Below, in pieces: positions 25,974 through 34,478 of a DNA stretch of 64,000 nt. The DNA is taken from positions 1,924,001-1,988,000 of the forward strand of contig NZ_CP018155.1 in NCBI RefSeq assembly GCF_001889045.1, given 5' to 3'. A program made the position numbers and the translations under genes. How positions within the stretch are numbered: position 1 is the first letter of the stretch; the number at the start of each line of letters is the position of its first letter. The notes under the pieces are model-generated. The model was not told the DNA's origin. It did not search any database and saw only the letters and a program-made list of their open reading frames with translations. Source of the stretch: Tenacibaculum todarodis. GTDB lineage: Bacteria > Bacteroidota > Bacteroidia > Flavobacteriales > Flavobacteriaceae.

Positions 25974-27296
25974 TTATTTGTAAACTTCTTTGATAAAGTC
26001 TTCGTAAGAAACTTCTTTAGTCTTGAAATTCATATTCTCTTTGTAAAAAGTCAATAATTTTTGACTAATCAATTGAGATTGTAACTTCTGAGCTTCTTCT
26101 TGGTTTTGTAAGATTCTACCAGCAATATCATCCAATTCTTTTTCTTCTGGATTCATGTTACCAAATTGTGCCATTTGCGTGCGGATAAATCCTTTTGCGT
26201 AGTCTACCAATTCTTTATAATCTAACTTGATATCGTTATCCTTCATAATCTTTCCTTCGATTAATTGGTAACGTAAACCTTTTTCAGATTTTGTGTATTC
26301 TGCAGTTGCTTCTTCAGCTGTTAATTCTTTTTCGCCAGCTGTTGCTAACCATTTTTGTAAGAACTCTGCTGGTAAATCGAACTTTGTATTTTCTACTAAG
26401 TTTTCAGTTACTGCGTTTAATAACTGCTGATCTCCTTGTTGTTGAAACTGCTTTTCTGCGTCTTCTTTAATTTTTTCTCTTAATTCAGAAACAGTATTTA
26501 CACTTCCGTCAGCAAATAATTTATCGAACAATTCTTTGTCTAAATCTGCTGGTTCTGTTTTTGTAATATCTTCTACAGTTAAGGTAACTTTGATGTCTAA
26601 ATCGTGAATTTCTTCATGAGAAACACCCAAAATGTGCTGTAATTTGTGATCGTCTTCAAATAATTTTTTAGTATCTAATTCGATAACATCACCAACTTTA
26701 GCGCCTATTACTTTCTTTTCGTTTTTCTTTCCTTTTAAATCGTTTACTAAGAATGTAGATTTTTTCTCAATTCCTTTTTCTTCGTTTACAAAAGTACCTG
26801 TTACATTAGCGTGCTCTGTTGCTGCCTCTAAAGGAGACATTTTACCGTAACGAGATTGAATATTTTCTACTTCTTTGTCTATTAATTCATCTGTAGCAAC
26901 AATATTATATTGTGTTACTTTATTTTTAGATTTTAAGTTTACATCAAATTCTGGTGCTAAACCTAATTCAAATTCAAAAGAAAACTCATCAGCATCCCAG
27001 TTAAAATCTTCTTTTACTCTTGGTAATGGATTTCCTAAGATATCTAATTTTTCTTCTACTAAAAACTTGTTTAAAGACTCTTGTAAAAGCTTATTTACTT
27101 CATCAATCATTACAGATTTACCGTATTGTTTCTTAACCATTCCCATTGGCACATGACCTTTTCTAAAACCAGGAATGTTGGCTGTTTTACGATAATTTGA
27201 TAATACTTTTGCTACAGCGTCATTATAATCTTCTGCTACAATATTTACTTTTACAACTGCGTTTAACGCATCTACATTTTCTTTTGTGATATTCAT
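25974..27296 (-). CDS. tig: Trigger factor (ribosome-associated chaperone)
   Basis: 440 aa. The ribosome-docking signature GFRKGHVP is at about 44; the middle would be the FKBP-like peptidyl-prolyl isomerase domain (residues about 150-240), here weakly conserved as in other Bacteroidota; the C-terminal half is the helical chaperone arm (LLNAVTENLVENTKFDLPAE). Binds nascent chains at the exit tunnel. Upstream of clpP/clpX on the same strand. Confidence 0.93.
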   Translation of the reverse strand: MNITKENVDALNAVVKVNIVAEDYNDAVAKVLSNYRKTANIPGFRKGHVPMGMVKKQYGKSVMIDEVNKLLQESLNKFLVEEKLDILGNPLPRVKEDFNWDADEFSFEFELGLAPEFDVNLKSKNKVTQYNIVATDELIDKEVENIQSRYGKMSPLEAATEHANVTGTFVNEEKGIEKKSTFLVNDLKGKKNEKKVIGAKVGDVIELDTKKLFEDDHKLQHILGVSHEEIHDLDIKVTLTVEDITKTEPADLDKELFDKLFADGSVNTVSELREKIKEDAEKQFQQQGDQQLLNAVTENLVENTKFDLPAEFLQKWLATAGEKELTAEEATAEYTKSEKGLRYQLIEGKIMKDNDIKLDYKELVDYAKGFIRTQMAQFGNMNPEEKELDDIAGRILQNQEEAQKLQSQLISQKLLTFYKENMNFKTKEVSYEDFIKEVYK

Positions 27297-27438
27297 CTTA
27301 AAATATGTTTCTTTAAAATCGGGTGCAAAATTACGTTTTTATTTATTTAGAAACAAGACAATTAGACACAAGAATAAAGACTTTTTAGTTTCGTTTTTAA
27401 GTCTTGAAGCTTGATTTTAAACATCTTGAATCTCTTTT

Positions 27439-27783
27439 TTATTTTTCTTCTTTCAATAATGAAAACAGGAATGATCTAAAAATAGACAACAATACACTAA
27501 ATAAAAGTGCTGTTAAAAATCCGCTTACGGCAAAACCTGTTATTAAATTACCTACCAATAAAATTATACAAGCATTTATTACAAAGAGAAACAAACCCAA
27601 TGTTAGTATGGTAACTGGCAATGTAAACAATACCAATAATGGACGCACAAACATGTTTAATAAGGATATTGTTACCGCTACCAAAATTGCTGTTCCATAA
27701 TTTGCTACGGTTATTCCTGGTAACATTTGTGATAATACAACCACCGCAACGGCAGTTAATAAGAGTTTTAAAAATATTTTCAT
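27439..27783 (-). CDS. Phage holin family protein (YvlD/DUF360-like)
   Basis: 114 aa, four hydrophobic segments, with the family words PGITVANYGTAILVAVTISL, LNMFVRPLLVLFTLPVTILT and NACIILLVGNLITGF. Named after mycobacteriophage holin IV, but in most bacteria a chromosomal inner-membrane protein of unknown role, sometimes linked to envelope stress. No phage genes are nearby. Confidence 0.85.
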   Translation of the reverse strand: MKIFLKLLLTAVAVVVLSQMLPGITVANYGTAILVAVTISLLNMFVRPLLVLFTLPVTILTLGLFLFVINACIILLVGNLITGFAVSGFLTALLFSVLLSIFRSFLFSLLKEEK

Positions 27784-27983
27784 ACTTAATTTAAAGCGAT
27801 AACTATACCAAAGTTAAAAAACTGCAGTTTTGGCAGTTTCTGCTTTATAATTTGGTTTGTATCTAAACTTAAAAAAATATAACTTCGCTAACTCCTGATA
27901 TATCGAATTAAAACTCGGCATATCATTTAAGTTGTAAAACATACCGAAGAAAAATTCGGCTTTCAAAATAAACATCTGAAATT

Positions 27984-28014
27984 TTTGAAAATAGTAACTT
28001 TTAAGTTACCTTTG
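27984..28014 (+). promoter_or_regulatory. Promoter and palindromic operator of the toxin-antitoxin pair
   Basis: TTTG (27984-27987), a 19-bp spacer and TACCTTTG (28007-28014) match the Bacteroidota -33/-7 consensus exactly. Inside the spacer and overlapping the -7 box is the perfect palindrome GTAACTT-TT-AAGTTAC (27994-28009). The toxin start codon is 6 bp after the box. A bound repressor would block polymerase directly, as expected for autoregulation by the HTH antitoxin. Confidence 0.75.
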
Positions 28015-28019
28015 TCTGA

Positions 28020-28376
28020 ATGGAAAAAGTTAGGCAAGTAATACAATATAAAAATTATTTCGAGGAGTTTTTGCTTGCTCAGCCGAAAAAGGTTCAAGAC
28101 AAAATATTTAAGGTCATTGAAATAATCGAAACCTATCAGCACGTGCCGAAAACATATTTGGCACCAATGAAAACTCAAAAAGGACTATTTGAAGCCCGAA
28201 TAAAATTAGGCTCGAATATTTGGCGAGTTTTTTGCTTCTTCGACAAAGGTAAGTTAGTTATACTCTTAAACGGATTTACAAAAAAGACGCAGAAAACACC
28301 AAAAAAAGAAATCGACAAAGCTGTCCGATTAATGAAAGAGTATTACGAAGAAAAAAACAAAGGAAATGGAAACTAA
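28020..28376 (+). CDS. HigB/RelE-type toxin (phage Gp49-like family)
   Basis: 118 aa, basic. The sequence PKTYLAPMKTQKGLFEARIK, LGSNIWRVFCFFDKG and VILLNGFTKKTQKTPKKEID shows the RelE-superfamily pattern: E-(A)-R, W-R-V-x-(Y/F)-F, L-x-N-G-F-x-K-K. Such toxins cleave mRNA in the ribosome. Toxin first and antitoxin second is the HigBA order. It overlaps the antitoxin by 11 bp. Confidence 0.88.
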   Translation: MEKVRQVIQYKNYFEEFLLAQPKKVQDKIFKVIEIIETYQHVPKTYLAPMKTQKGLFEARIKLGSNIWRVFCFFDKGKLVILLNGFTKKTQKTPKKEIDKAVRLMKEYYEEKNKGNGN

Positions 28377-28656
28377 AAGCTGGAAAGACATTAAAGATAC
28401 CGTTTACGGAAAAAAAGGAACGGAACGTAGAGACGAACTCGACAGAGATTTTGAGTCATTTAAAATCGGTTTACTTTTACGAAATGCACGAGAAGAAAAA
28501 AATCTGACTCAAGAGCAACTTGGCGAATTGATTGACAAAAAGCGAACTTATATTTCTCGTGTAGAAAATAATGGAAGTAATCTGACTTTAAAAACCTTAT
28601 TTGATATCGTTGAGAAAGGACTTGGCGGAAAAGTCAATATTTCAATCGAAGTCTGA
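28366..28656 (+). CDS. HigA-like antitoxin, Xre-type HTH
   Basis: 96 aa. HTH at about 38-75: LLLRNAREEKNLTQEQLGEL then IDKKRTYISRVENNGSNLTL. The N-terminal part (KSWKDIKDTVYGKKGTERRD) would contact the toxin. It neutralises the upstream toxin and probably binds the palindrome at 27994-28009. The stop is followed within 6 bp by dispersed repeat copy 2. Confidence 0.88.
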   Translation: METKSWKDIKDTVYGKKGTERRDELDRDFESFKIGLLLRNAREEKNLTQEQLGELIDKKRTYISRVENNGSNLTLKTLFDIVEKGLGGKVNISIEV

Positions 28657-28661
28657 CATAA

Positions 28662-28805
28662 AGTACGTTTTACAACAACGTGTATAATTAATGGCTAGTT
28701 CAAGCTTACTTACGAAAATCCTCGCGGATTTTCTATCTGGTTTTTATTTGCTAAATTAGGTGCGTGGAACACGCCACTAATCATACACAAAACCGTTAGC
28801 GAACG
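28662..28805. repeat. Dispersed long palindromic repeat, copy 2
   Basis: Uninterrupted relative of the repeat at 14733-14914. Central hairpin GAAAATCC-TCGC-GGATTTTC (28714-28733): compared with copy 1, the stem changed on both sides (G-C to A-T), keeping it paired. Ends CATACACAAAACCGTTAGCG and starts ACGTTTTACAACAACGTGTA; the two ends are imperfect inverted copies. It sits between the antitoxin stop and the next gene. Confidence 0.75.
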
Positions 28806-28827
28806 CTCAAAATTTACCTCTAAATCA

Positions 28828-29367
28828 ATGACAACAATCCCTTTTAAAGATAAATTAAAATTTGCACTAGTATCTTTAAAAAAGAATGCTCCAATTTTAC
28901 TTCTTTGTTTACCATTTATTATTGTTGGCTCTATTGTTATATATTTTGCTGCTAAAACAAATCTCTCCGCTTACATATTAATTTTTGGAACCTTATTTAT
29001 TGGAATCCCTCTCTTTATCATCTTTTACACAATGCCATCTAGTTTACTATATTATTATGAACAAGAAATGGCTAAAAAATACGGTTATTACTCAAAAGGA
29101 ACCGTAACACATAAAGAAATAGAAGATACTTCTTACACCCAAAAAGAAGGCAGTAAAATAAACAAGATTGAAGAATTTAATTACCTAGTTTCTTACACTT
29201 TCAATTACAGAAACAAAACATACAACAATAGTTTTTATGTTGATGAAAAAACCGTCTTTAACAAGATTGAATTAGGAGATTCTATTTCGATAAAATTCTT
29301 AAGATCAGACCCTAAAAAAGCAACTGTTATTACAAGAAGTTTACCTAAAAAAGATGTAGAAAAATGA
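28828..29367 (+). CDS. Membrane protein, DUF3592-like
   Basis: 179 aa. Two membrane segments at about 22-45 and 50-70 are followed by a soluble beta-rich domain: SKGTVTHKEIEDTS, YLVSYTFNYRNKTYNNSFYV, FNKIELGDSISIKFLRSDPK and KATVITR. This fits DUF3592, where the domain G-x-V...V-x-Y-x-(F/Y)...G-(D/E)-x-(I/V)-x-(I/V)...(N/D)-P follows membrane helices. Function unknown. Accessory gene between repeats, overlapping the next by 4 bp (ATGA). Confidence 0.6.
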   Translation: MTTIPFKDKLKFALVSLKKNAPILLLCLPFIIVGSIVIYFAAKTNLSAYILIFGTLFIGIPLFIIFYTMPSSLLYYYEQEMAKKYGYYSKGTVTHKEIEDTSYTQKEGSKINKIEEFNYLVSYTFNYRNKTYNNSFYVDEKTVFNKIELGDSISIKFLRSDPKKATVITRSLPKKDVEK

Positions 29368-29660
29368 TTAAATTCTTAAAAACAAGCACCATCATTATAC
29401 TTGTTATTTTACTAATTATAACCTTAATTTTAATTTCATTTAAATCAATGATTTCAATTATTGCAGCTTCTACAGGTGTAATATTCATGTATTATTTAAT
29501 AGTCTTATTTTTAATTTTTCTATTAAATAAAAAGGCCGAGAATAAAGTTTTACTAATTATTGTTTGGATACTTTTTTTAACACCAATAATTTGGGGATTA
29601 ATACATCCTGAAAGTTTATTTGAACTAACAATGCCTAAACTAAATTTAGACATGAAGTAA
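29364..29660 (+). CDS. Small membrane protein
   Basis: 98 aa, about three membrane segments (TIIILVILLIITLILISF, IIAASTGVIFMYYLIVLFLI, VLLIIVWILFLTPIIWGLI) and a short tail. Coupled to the DUF3592-like gene through an ATGA overlap, so probably a partner. No family recognised. Confidence 0.6.
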   Translation: MIKFLKTSTIIILVILLIITLILISFKSMISIIAASTGVIFMYYLIVLFLIFLLNKKAENKVLLIIVWILFLTPIIWGLIHPESLFELTMPKLNLDMK

Positions 29661-29666
29661 GTTTTC

Positions 29667-30443
29667 TTACTTCAGAAAAGCAGCAACTTCAGTATAAAAA
29701 TCTGTTGGGTTTTCTGCATGCAACCAATGACCTGCATTGGCAATCGATACAATTTTAGAGTTTGGAAAATGAGCTTCTATAATTGGTTCTTCATTTGCAG
29801 AAATATAACCAGAGTTTTCACCTTTTAAAAACAACGTTTCCCCTTCAAAAGTTGTGAATGAAGGTAAAGCTACTCCAACTTCATTATTATTTTCGGTAAG
29901 TGATTCTAAGTTAAAACGGAATGCTAATTGCCCTTTTTCTTTCCAAAACAAACTTTTACTTAAAAAACCACGAACTCCAATTTCTGGAATTAATGTAGCC
30001 AACTGTGCATCAACTAATTTTCTAGAATTATGAATAGAAAAATCAACAGAATTTAACGCATCTAAAATATCGTGATGATGTGGCGGGTACATTCTTGGAG
30101 AAATATCTGCAACTACTAATTTATCTACTAATTCAGGATATTCAACAGCAAACAACATTACTGTTTTTCCGCCCATGGAATGCCCAAGTAAATTAACGCT
30201 TTCTAATTGATAATGAACAATATAGTTATGTAAATCTTCAACCATTAACTCATAATCGAAAGCATCTGAATGAAAACTACGACCGTGATTTCTTTGATCT
30301 ATTAAATGAACTTCAAAACCGTCTTCTGCAAATTTATTCGCATGAGTTTTCCAATTATCGCCCATTCCAAAATAACCGTGTAAAATTAACAACGGTTTTC
30401 CTTCGCCAAGGATTCTTGAATGTAGTATTAAATTATTAGACAT
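29667..30443 (-). CDS. Alpha/beta hydrolase (YbfF-like esterase)
   Basis: 258 aa. Oxyanion region LHGYFGMGDNW at about 19, DQRNHGRSFHS at about 50, nucleophile in LLGHSMGGKT at about 88 and catalytic His in ANAGHWLHAENP at about 238. Matches small-acyl esterases of the YbfF type; the natural substrate is unknown. Convergent with the preceding accessory genes. Confidence 0.85.
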   Translation of the reverse strand: MSNNLILHSRILGEGKPLLILHGYFGMGDNWKTHANKFAEDGFEVHLIDQRNHGRSFHSDAFDYELMVEDLHNYIVHYQLESVNLLGHSMGGKTVMLFAVEYPELVDKLVVADISPRMYPPHHHDILDALNSVDFSIHNSRKLVDAQLATLIPEIGVRGFLSKSLFWKEKGQLAFRFNLESLTENNNEVGVALPSFTTFEGETLFLKGENSGYISANEEPIIEAHFPNSKIVSIANAGHWLHAENPTDFYTEVAAFLK

Positions 30444-30553
30444 TTGAACTATTAGATTATTAGATTTCTCAATCGCTTAAAAAAGCTTATTTAGAAATGA
30501 CAATTATATATTTTAATAATGGACGACTGAAAACTTCTACTGCTTATTAAAAA

Positions 30554-31267
30554 CTACTTCAATCTATGTAAATACATATTAACAACGTTTTCCAACCCTA
30601 AATACAAGCTTTCTGCAATTAAAGCATGCCCGATTGAAACTTCGGCTAAATTTGGAATATTTTGTTTGAAGAACTTAATGTTTTCTAAACTTAAATCGTG
30701 ACCAGCATTTATACCTAAACCTAAATCGTGTGCTAAAATAGCAGCTTCCGTATATGGTTTTACCGCATCTTTATTTCCTAAATCGAATTGTGTAGCAAAT
30801 TCTTCTGTGTACAATTCAATTCTATCTGCACCGGTTTTTGCTGCAGCTTCAATCAATTTTAAATCAGTATCAATAAAAATTGAAGTTCTAATTCCGTTGT
30901 TTTTAAACTCTGCAATAACCTCTTGTAAATAAGATTGATGCTTTACAGTATCCCAACCTGCATTAGACGTAATTTGACCAATAGTATCAGGAACTAAAGT
31001 AACTTGGGTTGGTTTTACTGCTAAAACTAATTCCATAAATTTATCAATCGGGTTTCCTTCAATATTATATTCCGTAGTAACAATTGGTTTTAAATCGTAT
31101 GCATCTTGATATTTAATGTGTCTTTCATCTGGTCTTGGGTGAATTGTAATTCCTTCCGCACCAAACTCTTGAATATCTGTCGCCACCTTAATTAAATTAG
31201 GTACATCCCCACCACGAGAATTACGTAATGTTGCTATTTTATTAATATTTACACTTAACTTTGTCAT
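30554..31267 (-). CDS. pdxJ: Pyridoxine 5'-phosphate synthase PdxJ
   Basis: 237 aa from MTKLSVNINKIATLRNSRGG; the frame extends 10 codons further upstream but homology starts here. Condenses 3-amino-2-oxopropyl phosphate with deoxyxylulose 5-phosphate in the DXP-dependent vitamin B6 pathway. Visible: TLRNSRGGDVPN, the active-site ITIHPRPDERHI, QVTLVPD, GINAGHDLSLEN and VSIGHALIAES. Divergent from the CBS gene. Confidence 0.96.
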   Translation of the reverse strand: MTKLSVNINKIATLRNSRGGDVPNLIKVATDIQEFGAEGITIHPRPDERHIKYQDAYDLKPIVTTEYNIEGNPIDKFMELVLAVKPTQVTLVPDTIGQITSNAGWDTVKHQSYLQEVIAEFKNNGIRTSIFIDTDLKLIEAAAKTGADRIELYTEEFATQFDLGNKDAVKPYTEAAILAHDLGLGINAGHDLSLENIKFFKQNIPNLAEVSIGHALIAESLYLGLENVVNMYLHRLK

Positions 31268-31325
31268 CTTATATTTTAAAATACAAAAGTAACGCATTCA
31301 AACATTTTAAACTATATTCGTAGCA

Positions 31326-31985
31326 ATGAATATTAACGATTACATATCACAATACATTAACCCTCTTACACTGCAAAGTACTGTAAAAAGTGCTCAAAGG
31401 CTTTGTAAAGACGTTCCCATTTCTCACTTTCCAGTTGTTGAAAACGGTAAATTACTCGGCTCTTTCCCTGAAAGAGATTTAAGAACTATTGAAAATAAGA
31501 ATAGAGAATTAAAAGAATATTCATATTTGTTAGATCATTTTTTCACGGATGAAAAAACAACACTTTTAGACTTAATTACACTTTTTGCTGATAATGATTG
31601 TAATATTATTCCGGTTTTAAACGAAGCAAAAAACTATATTGGTTATTACGAATTGAGCGATATTTTAGATGCTTTTGCAGATAGCCCTTTTCTACACAAT
31701 GAAAGCGAGACTATAATTGTAGAAAAAAATGTTGATGATTACTCTATGAGTGAAATTTCTCAGATTGTAGAATCAAATAAAGCCAAGTTATTAGGCATGT
31801 ACATTTCGTCACAATCAATAGACAAAGTAAAAGTTACACTTAAAATAATTTCTGAAGAATTGAATGAAATAGTTCAAACTTTTAGACGATACGATTATAC
31901 AGTTGTAACAATTCATCAAGACGACTCTTATATAGAAGACCTCAAAAACAGGTCAGAATATCTTAAGAAATACTTAGAAATGTAA
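31326..31985 (+). CDS. CBS-domain protein
   Basis: 219 aa. Two CBS motifs in the first 125 residues (ISHFPVVENGKLLGSFPERD and DNDCNIIPVLNEAKNYIGYYE) and a C-terminal alpha/beta part (VTLKIISEELNEIVQTFRRY) resembling an ACT-like ligand domain. CBS pairs sense adenine nucleotides. It precedes nadK by 34 bp on the same strand, as commonly found in Flavobacteriia, so a link to NAD(P) or adenylate state is reasonable but unproven. Confidence 0.85.
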   Translation: MNINDYISQYINPLTLQSTVKSAQRLCKDVPISHFPVVENGKLLGSFPERDLRTIENKNRELKEYSYLLDHFFTDEKTTLLDLITLFADNDCNIIPVLNEAKNYIGYYELSDILDAFADSPFLHNESETIIVEKNVDDYSMSEISQIVESNKAKLLGMYISSQSIDKVKVTLKIISEELNEIVQTFRRYDYTVVTIHQDDSYIEDLKNRSEYLKKYLEM

Positions 31986-32019
31986 GGCTTTAAAAGTCAT
32001 TTAATCAAAAAATATTTTT

Positions 32020-32919
32020 GTGAAAAAAGTAGCTATTTACGGACAATCTTACACTATTACTTCTGAAAAAGAGGTTCAAATATTATTATCAGTACTTTCT
32101 AAAAACAACATTGTTGCTTTTTTTGAAAAAGATTTTTATGAATTACTGAAAGAGAATAATTCAATAAGTAAAAAGTACCCAACTTTTACCTCATTCCACG
32201 ACTTAAGTGACTCTTTTGACGCCATGATTACTATTGGTGGAGACGGAACTATTTTAAGAGCAGTAACTTATATTAGAGATTTAAACATACCTATTATTGG
32301 TATAAATGCTGGAAGATTAGGTTTTTTAGCAACCATAAAAAAAGATGCAATAGAAGAAAGTTTAGCTTGTGTTTTACGAGGAGAATACACCATACAGGAA
32401 AGAACTTTACTACAAATAAAAACAATCCCAGAAACAAAAGAATTTTCAGAGATTAATTTTGCTTTAAATGAAGTTACTATAGCACGTAAAAACACCACTT
32501 CTATGATTGGAGCAAAAACCTATCTTAACAATGAATATCTTACAAACTATTGGGCAGATGGTTTAATAATATCAACACCAACAGGTTCTACAGGATATTC
32601 TTTAAGTTGTAACGGACCTGTAATATTACCAGATTCAAAGAGCTTAGTTGTTACACCAATTGCTCCGCATAATTTAAATGCAAGACCAATGGTTATTCCT
32701 GATAAAACAACAATTCAGTTAGAAATAAGTGCAAGAGAAAAAGATTTCCTAATCTCTTTAGACTCAAGAATAGCAACCGTTCCACAACAAACCAAAATCT
32801 TTATAGAAAAGGCACCTTTTACAATAAAAAGCATACTTCCAAAAAATCAATCTTACCTAAGAACACTTCGCAGCAAGTTATTATGGGGAGAAGACACACG
32901 TAACGAATCAAATCCATAG
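32020..32919 (+). CDS. nadK: NAD kinase
   Basis: 299 aa starting at GTG 32020 (VKKVAIYGQSY). Phosphorylates NAD+ to NADP+. GGDGTIL at about 74, GRLGFLATI at about 99, NEVTIARK and DGLIISTPTGSTGYSLS carry the kinase signature. Same strand as the CBS gene and probably translated from one transcript. Confidence 0.95.
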   Translation: MKKVAIYGQSYTITSEKEVQILLSVLSKNNIVAFFEKDFYELLKENNSISKKYPTFTSFHDLSDSFDAMITIGGDGTILRAVTYIRDLNIPIIGINAGRLGFLATIKKDAIEESLACVLRGEYTIQERTLLQIKTIPETKEFSEINFALNEVTIARKNTTSMIGAKTYLNNEYLTNYWADGLIISTPTGSTGYSLSCNGPVILPDSKSLVVTPIAPHNLNARPMVIPDKTTIQLEISAREKDFLISLDSRIATVPQQTKIFIEKAPFTIKSILPKNQSYLRTLRSKLLWGEDTRNESNP

Positions 32920-33000
32920 TTAAACTTTACAATAAAAAAGCAAAAAAGGAGTTAATCAAAAAAGACTATTTATTAACTTTCTAAAGCGAATTCAATTCCC

Positions 33001-33008
33001 TATATTTG
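33001..33008 (+). promoter_or_regulatory. Promoter -7 box for the envelope gene block
   Basis: TATATTTG fits TAnnTTTG and lies 13 bp before the chosen ATG of the DUF6089 gene. It argues against translation from the earlier TTG at 33006. Confidence 0.55.
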
Positions 33009-33020
33009 CACGCATTTTTA

Positions 33021-33719
33021 ATGATGAAGAAACATATTTTAAGCTTACTATTTACTTGTATTACAAGCATTTCATTTTCACAAATCCATGAAATTGGTTT
33101 TTTTGTAGGTGGATCTAATTACGTAGGTGACATCGGTAGCACAAGTTACATAAGTCCAAACAGCATAGCTGGAGGATTAATTTACAAATACAACTACAAC
33201 CCAAGAATGGCTTTTAGAGGTACATATAGTTATTTACCAACAGAAGGTGATGATGCAAATGCCTCAAATCCATATAGAGAACAACGTGGCATTAGTTTTA
33301 CAAACACAATACATGAACTAGCAATAGGTTTAGAATATAATTTTTTTGAATATAATATTTCTGAACACAAAACATCTTTTACACCATATATATTAGTAGA
33401 AGCTGCAGCTTTTAGCTATAAAAAACCTGAAAGAATTGATCTTAATGGAGATGTAATTTTAAGAAATTCTATTTCCTATGCATTACCTTTCGGTTTAGGT
33501 ATAAAAGGATTACTGTCTGGGAATTTAGCTTACGCAGTAGAAACAAAGTTTAGATACGCGTTAGTTGATGATATTGATTATACTGGCCCGTATTACGCAC
33601 CCAATAATACAGCTATTAATTTAGATTTTGGTGGCTCACAGAATGATTGGTACATGTTTACAGGAATTTCAATTGTTTACACTTTTGGAAGACCTGCTTG
33701 TTATACAGACGCACGATAA
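33021..33719 (+). CDS. DUF6089 family outer-membrane beta-barrel protein
   Basis: 232 aa with a cleavable signal (MMKKHILSLLFTCITSISFS). I start at ATG 33021 because the -7 box at 33001 would place any transcript start after the upstream TTG. The mature part alternates short beta strands (HEIGFFVGGSNYVGDIGS, RMAFRGTYSYLP, LAIGLEYNFFEYN, MFTGISIVYTFGRPACY), typical of DUF6089 barrels always found before uppS and bamA in Bacteroidota. A role in outer-membrane assembly is suggested by that link only. Confidence 0.85.
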   Translation: MMKKHILSLLFTCITSISFSQIHEIGFFVGGSNYVGDIGSTSYISPNSIAGGLIYKYNYNPRMAFRGTYSYLPTEGDDANASNPYREQRGISFTNTIHELAIGLEYNFFEYNISEHKTSFTPYILVEAAAFSYKKPERIDLNGDVILRNSISYALPFGLGIKGLLSGNLAYAVETKFRYALVDDIDYTGPYYAPNNTAINLDFGGSQNDWYMFTGISIVYTFGRPACYTDAR

Positions 33720-33725
33720 TATTTT

Positions 33726-34478
33726 ATGGATAAAAAACTACAAACTATTAGCCTTAACAAAGTTCCAAATCACATTGCCGTAATTATGGACGGTAATGGT
33801 CGTTGGGCAAAAAAACAAGGTATGAATAGAGTTTTTGGACATAGAAATGCAATGACTGCAATTAGAGACTCAGTTGATGGAGCTTCAGAAATTGGCACAA
33901 AATTTATTACAATGTATGCCTTTTCTACCGAAAACTGGAACAGGCCAAAGTTTGAAGTTGATGCATTAATGCACCTTTTAGTTACTACACTTAATAAAGA
34001 GTTACCTGAATTTCAACGTAAAAATGTAAAAGTAAACGCTATTGGTAATATCTCTTCATTACCAAGTAAGGCGCAAAAAACTTTACAAAAGGTAATAGAC
34101 CAAACCAAAAACAATACTAAAATAACTTTATCCTTTGCTTTAAGTTATGGATCTAGGGAAGAAATTGTTAACGCAATCAAAAACATATCTAAAAAAGTTG
34201 TTAATACTCAACTAGATATTGAAAATATAGACGAAAAAACTATTAATAATCATTTATATACATTTAATTTGCCCGACGTTGATTTAATGATTAGAACGAG
34301 CGGCGAACAAAGAATTAGTAATTTTTTATTATGGCAAATGGCTTATGCAGAATTGTATTTTACAGAAATGCTTTGGCCAGACTTCAGAAAAGAAAACTTC
34401 TTTGATGCAATAATTGAATATCAGAACAGAGAACGAAGATTTGGAAAAACAAGTGAACAAATTACATCGAATGAATAA
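33726..34478 (+). CDS. uppS: Isoprenyl transferase (undecaprenyl diphosphate synthase)
   Basis: 250 aa. Makes the C55 lipid carrier for peptidoglycan and glycans. IAVIMDGNGRWAKKQGMNRV (catalytic Asp in MDGNGRWA), GHRNAM, YAFSTENWNRP and the C-terminal DLMIRTSGEQRISNFLLWQ are all present. Starts 6 bp after the DUF6089 stop and overlaps bamA by 8 bp. Confidence 0.97.
   Translation: MDKKLQTISLNKVPNHIAVIMDGNGRWAKKQGMNRVFGHRNAMTAIRDSVDGASEIGTKFITMYAFSTENWNRPKFEVDALMHLLVTTLNKELPEFQRKNVKVNAIGNISSLPSKAQKTLQKVIDQTKNNTKITLSFALSYGSREEIVNAIKNISKKVVNTQLDIENIDEKTINNHLYTFNLPDVDLMIRTSGEQRISNFLLWQMAYAELYFTEMLWPDFRKENFFDAIIEYQNRERRFGKTSEQITSNE

Noticed and set aside
27439..27783. Prophage signal from the holin-family gene
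   Set aside because: The family is widespread on chromosomes and no other phage genes adjoin.
14733..28805. Calling the dispersed palindromes true integron attC sites
   Set aside because: Ends do not match the attC core rule and no integron integrase is in the window; kept as an attC-like layout only.
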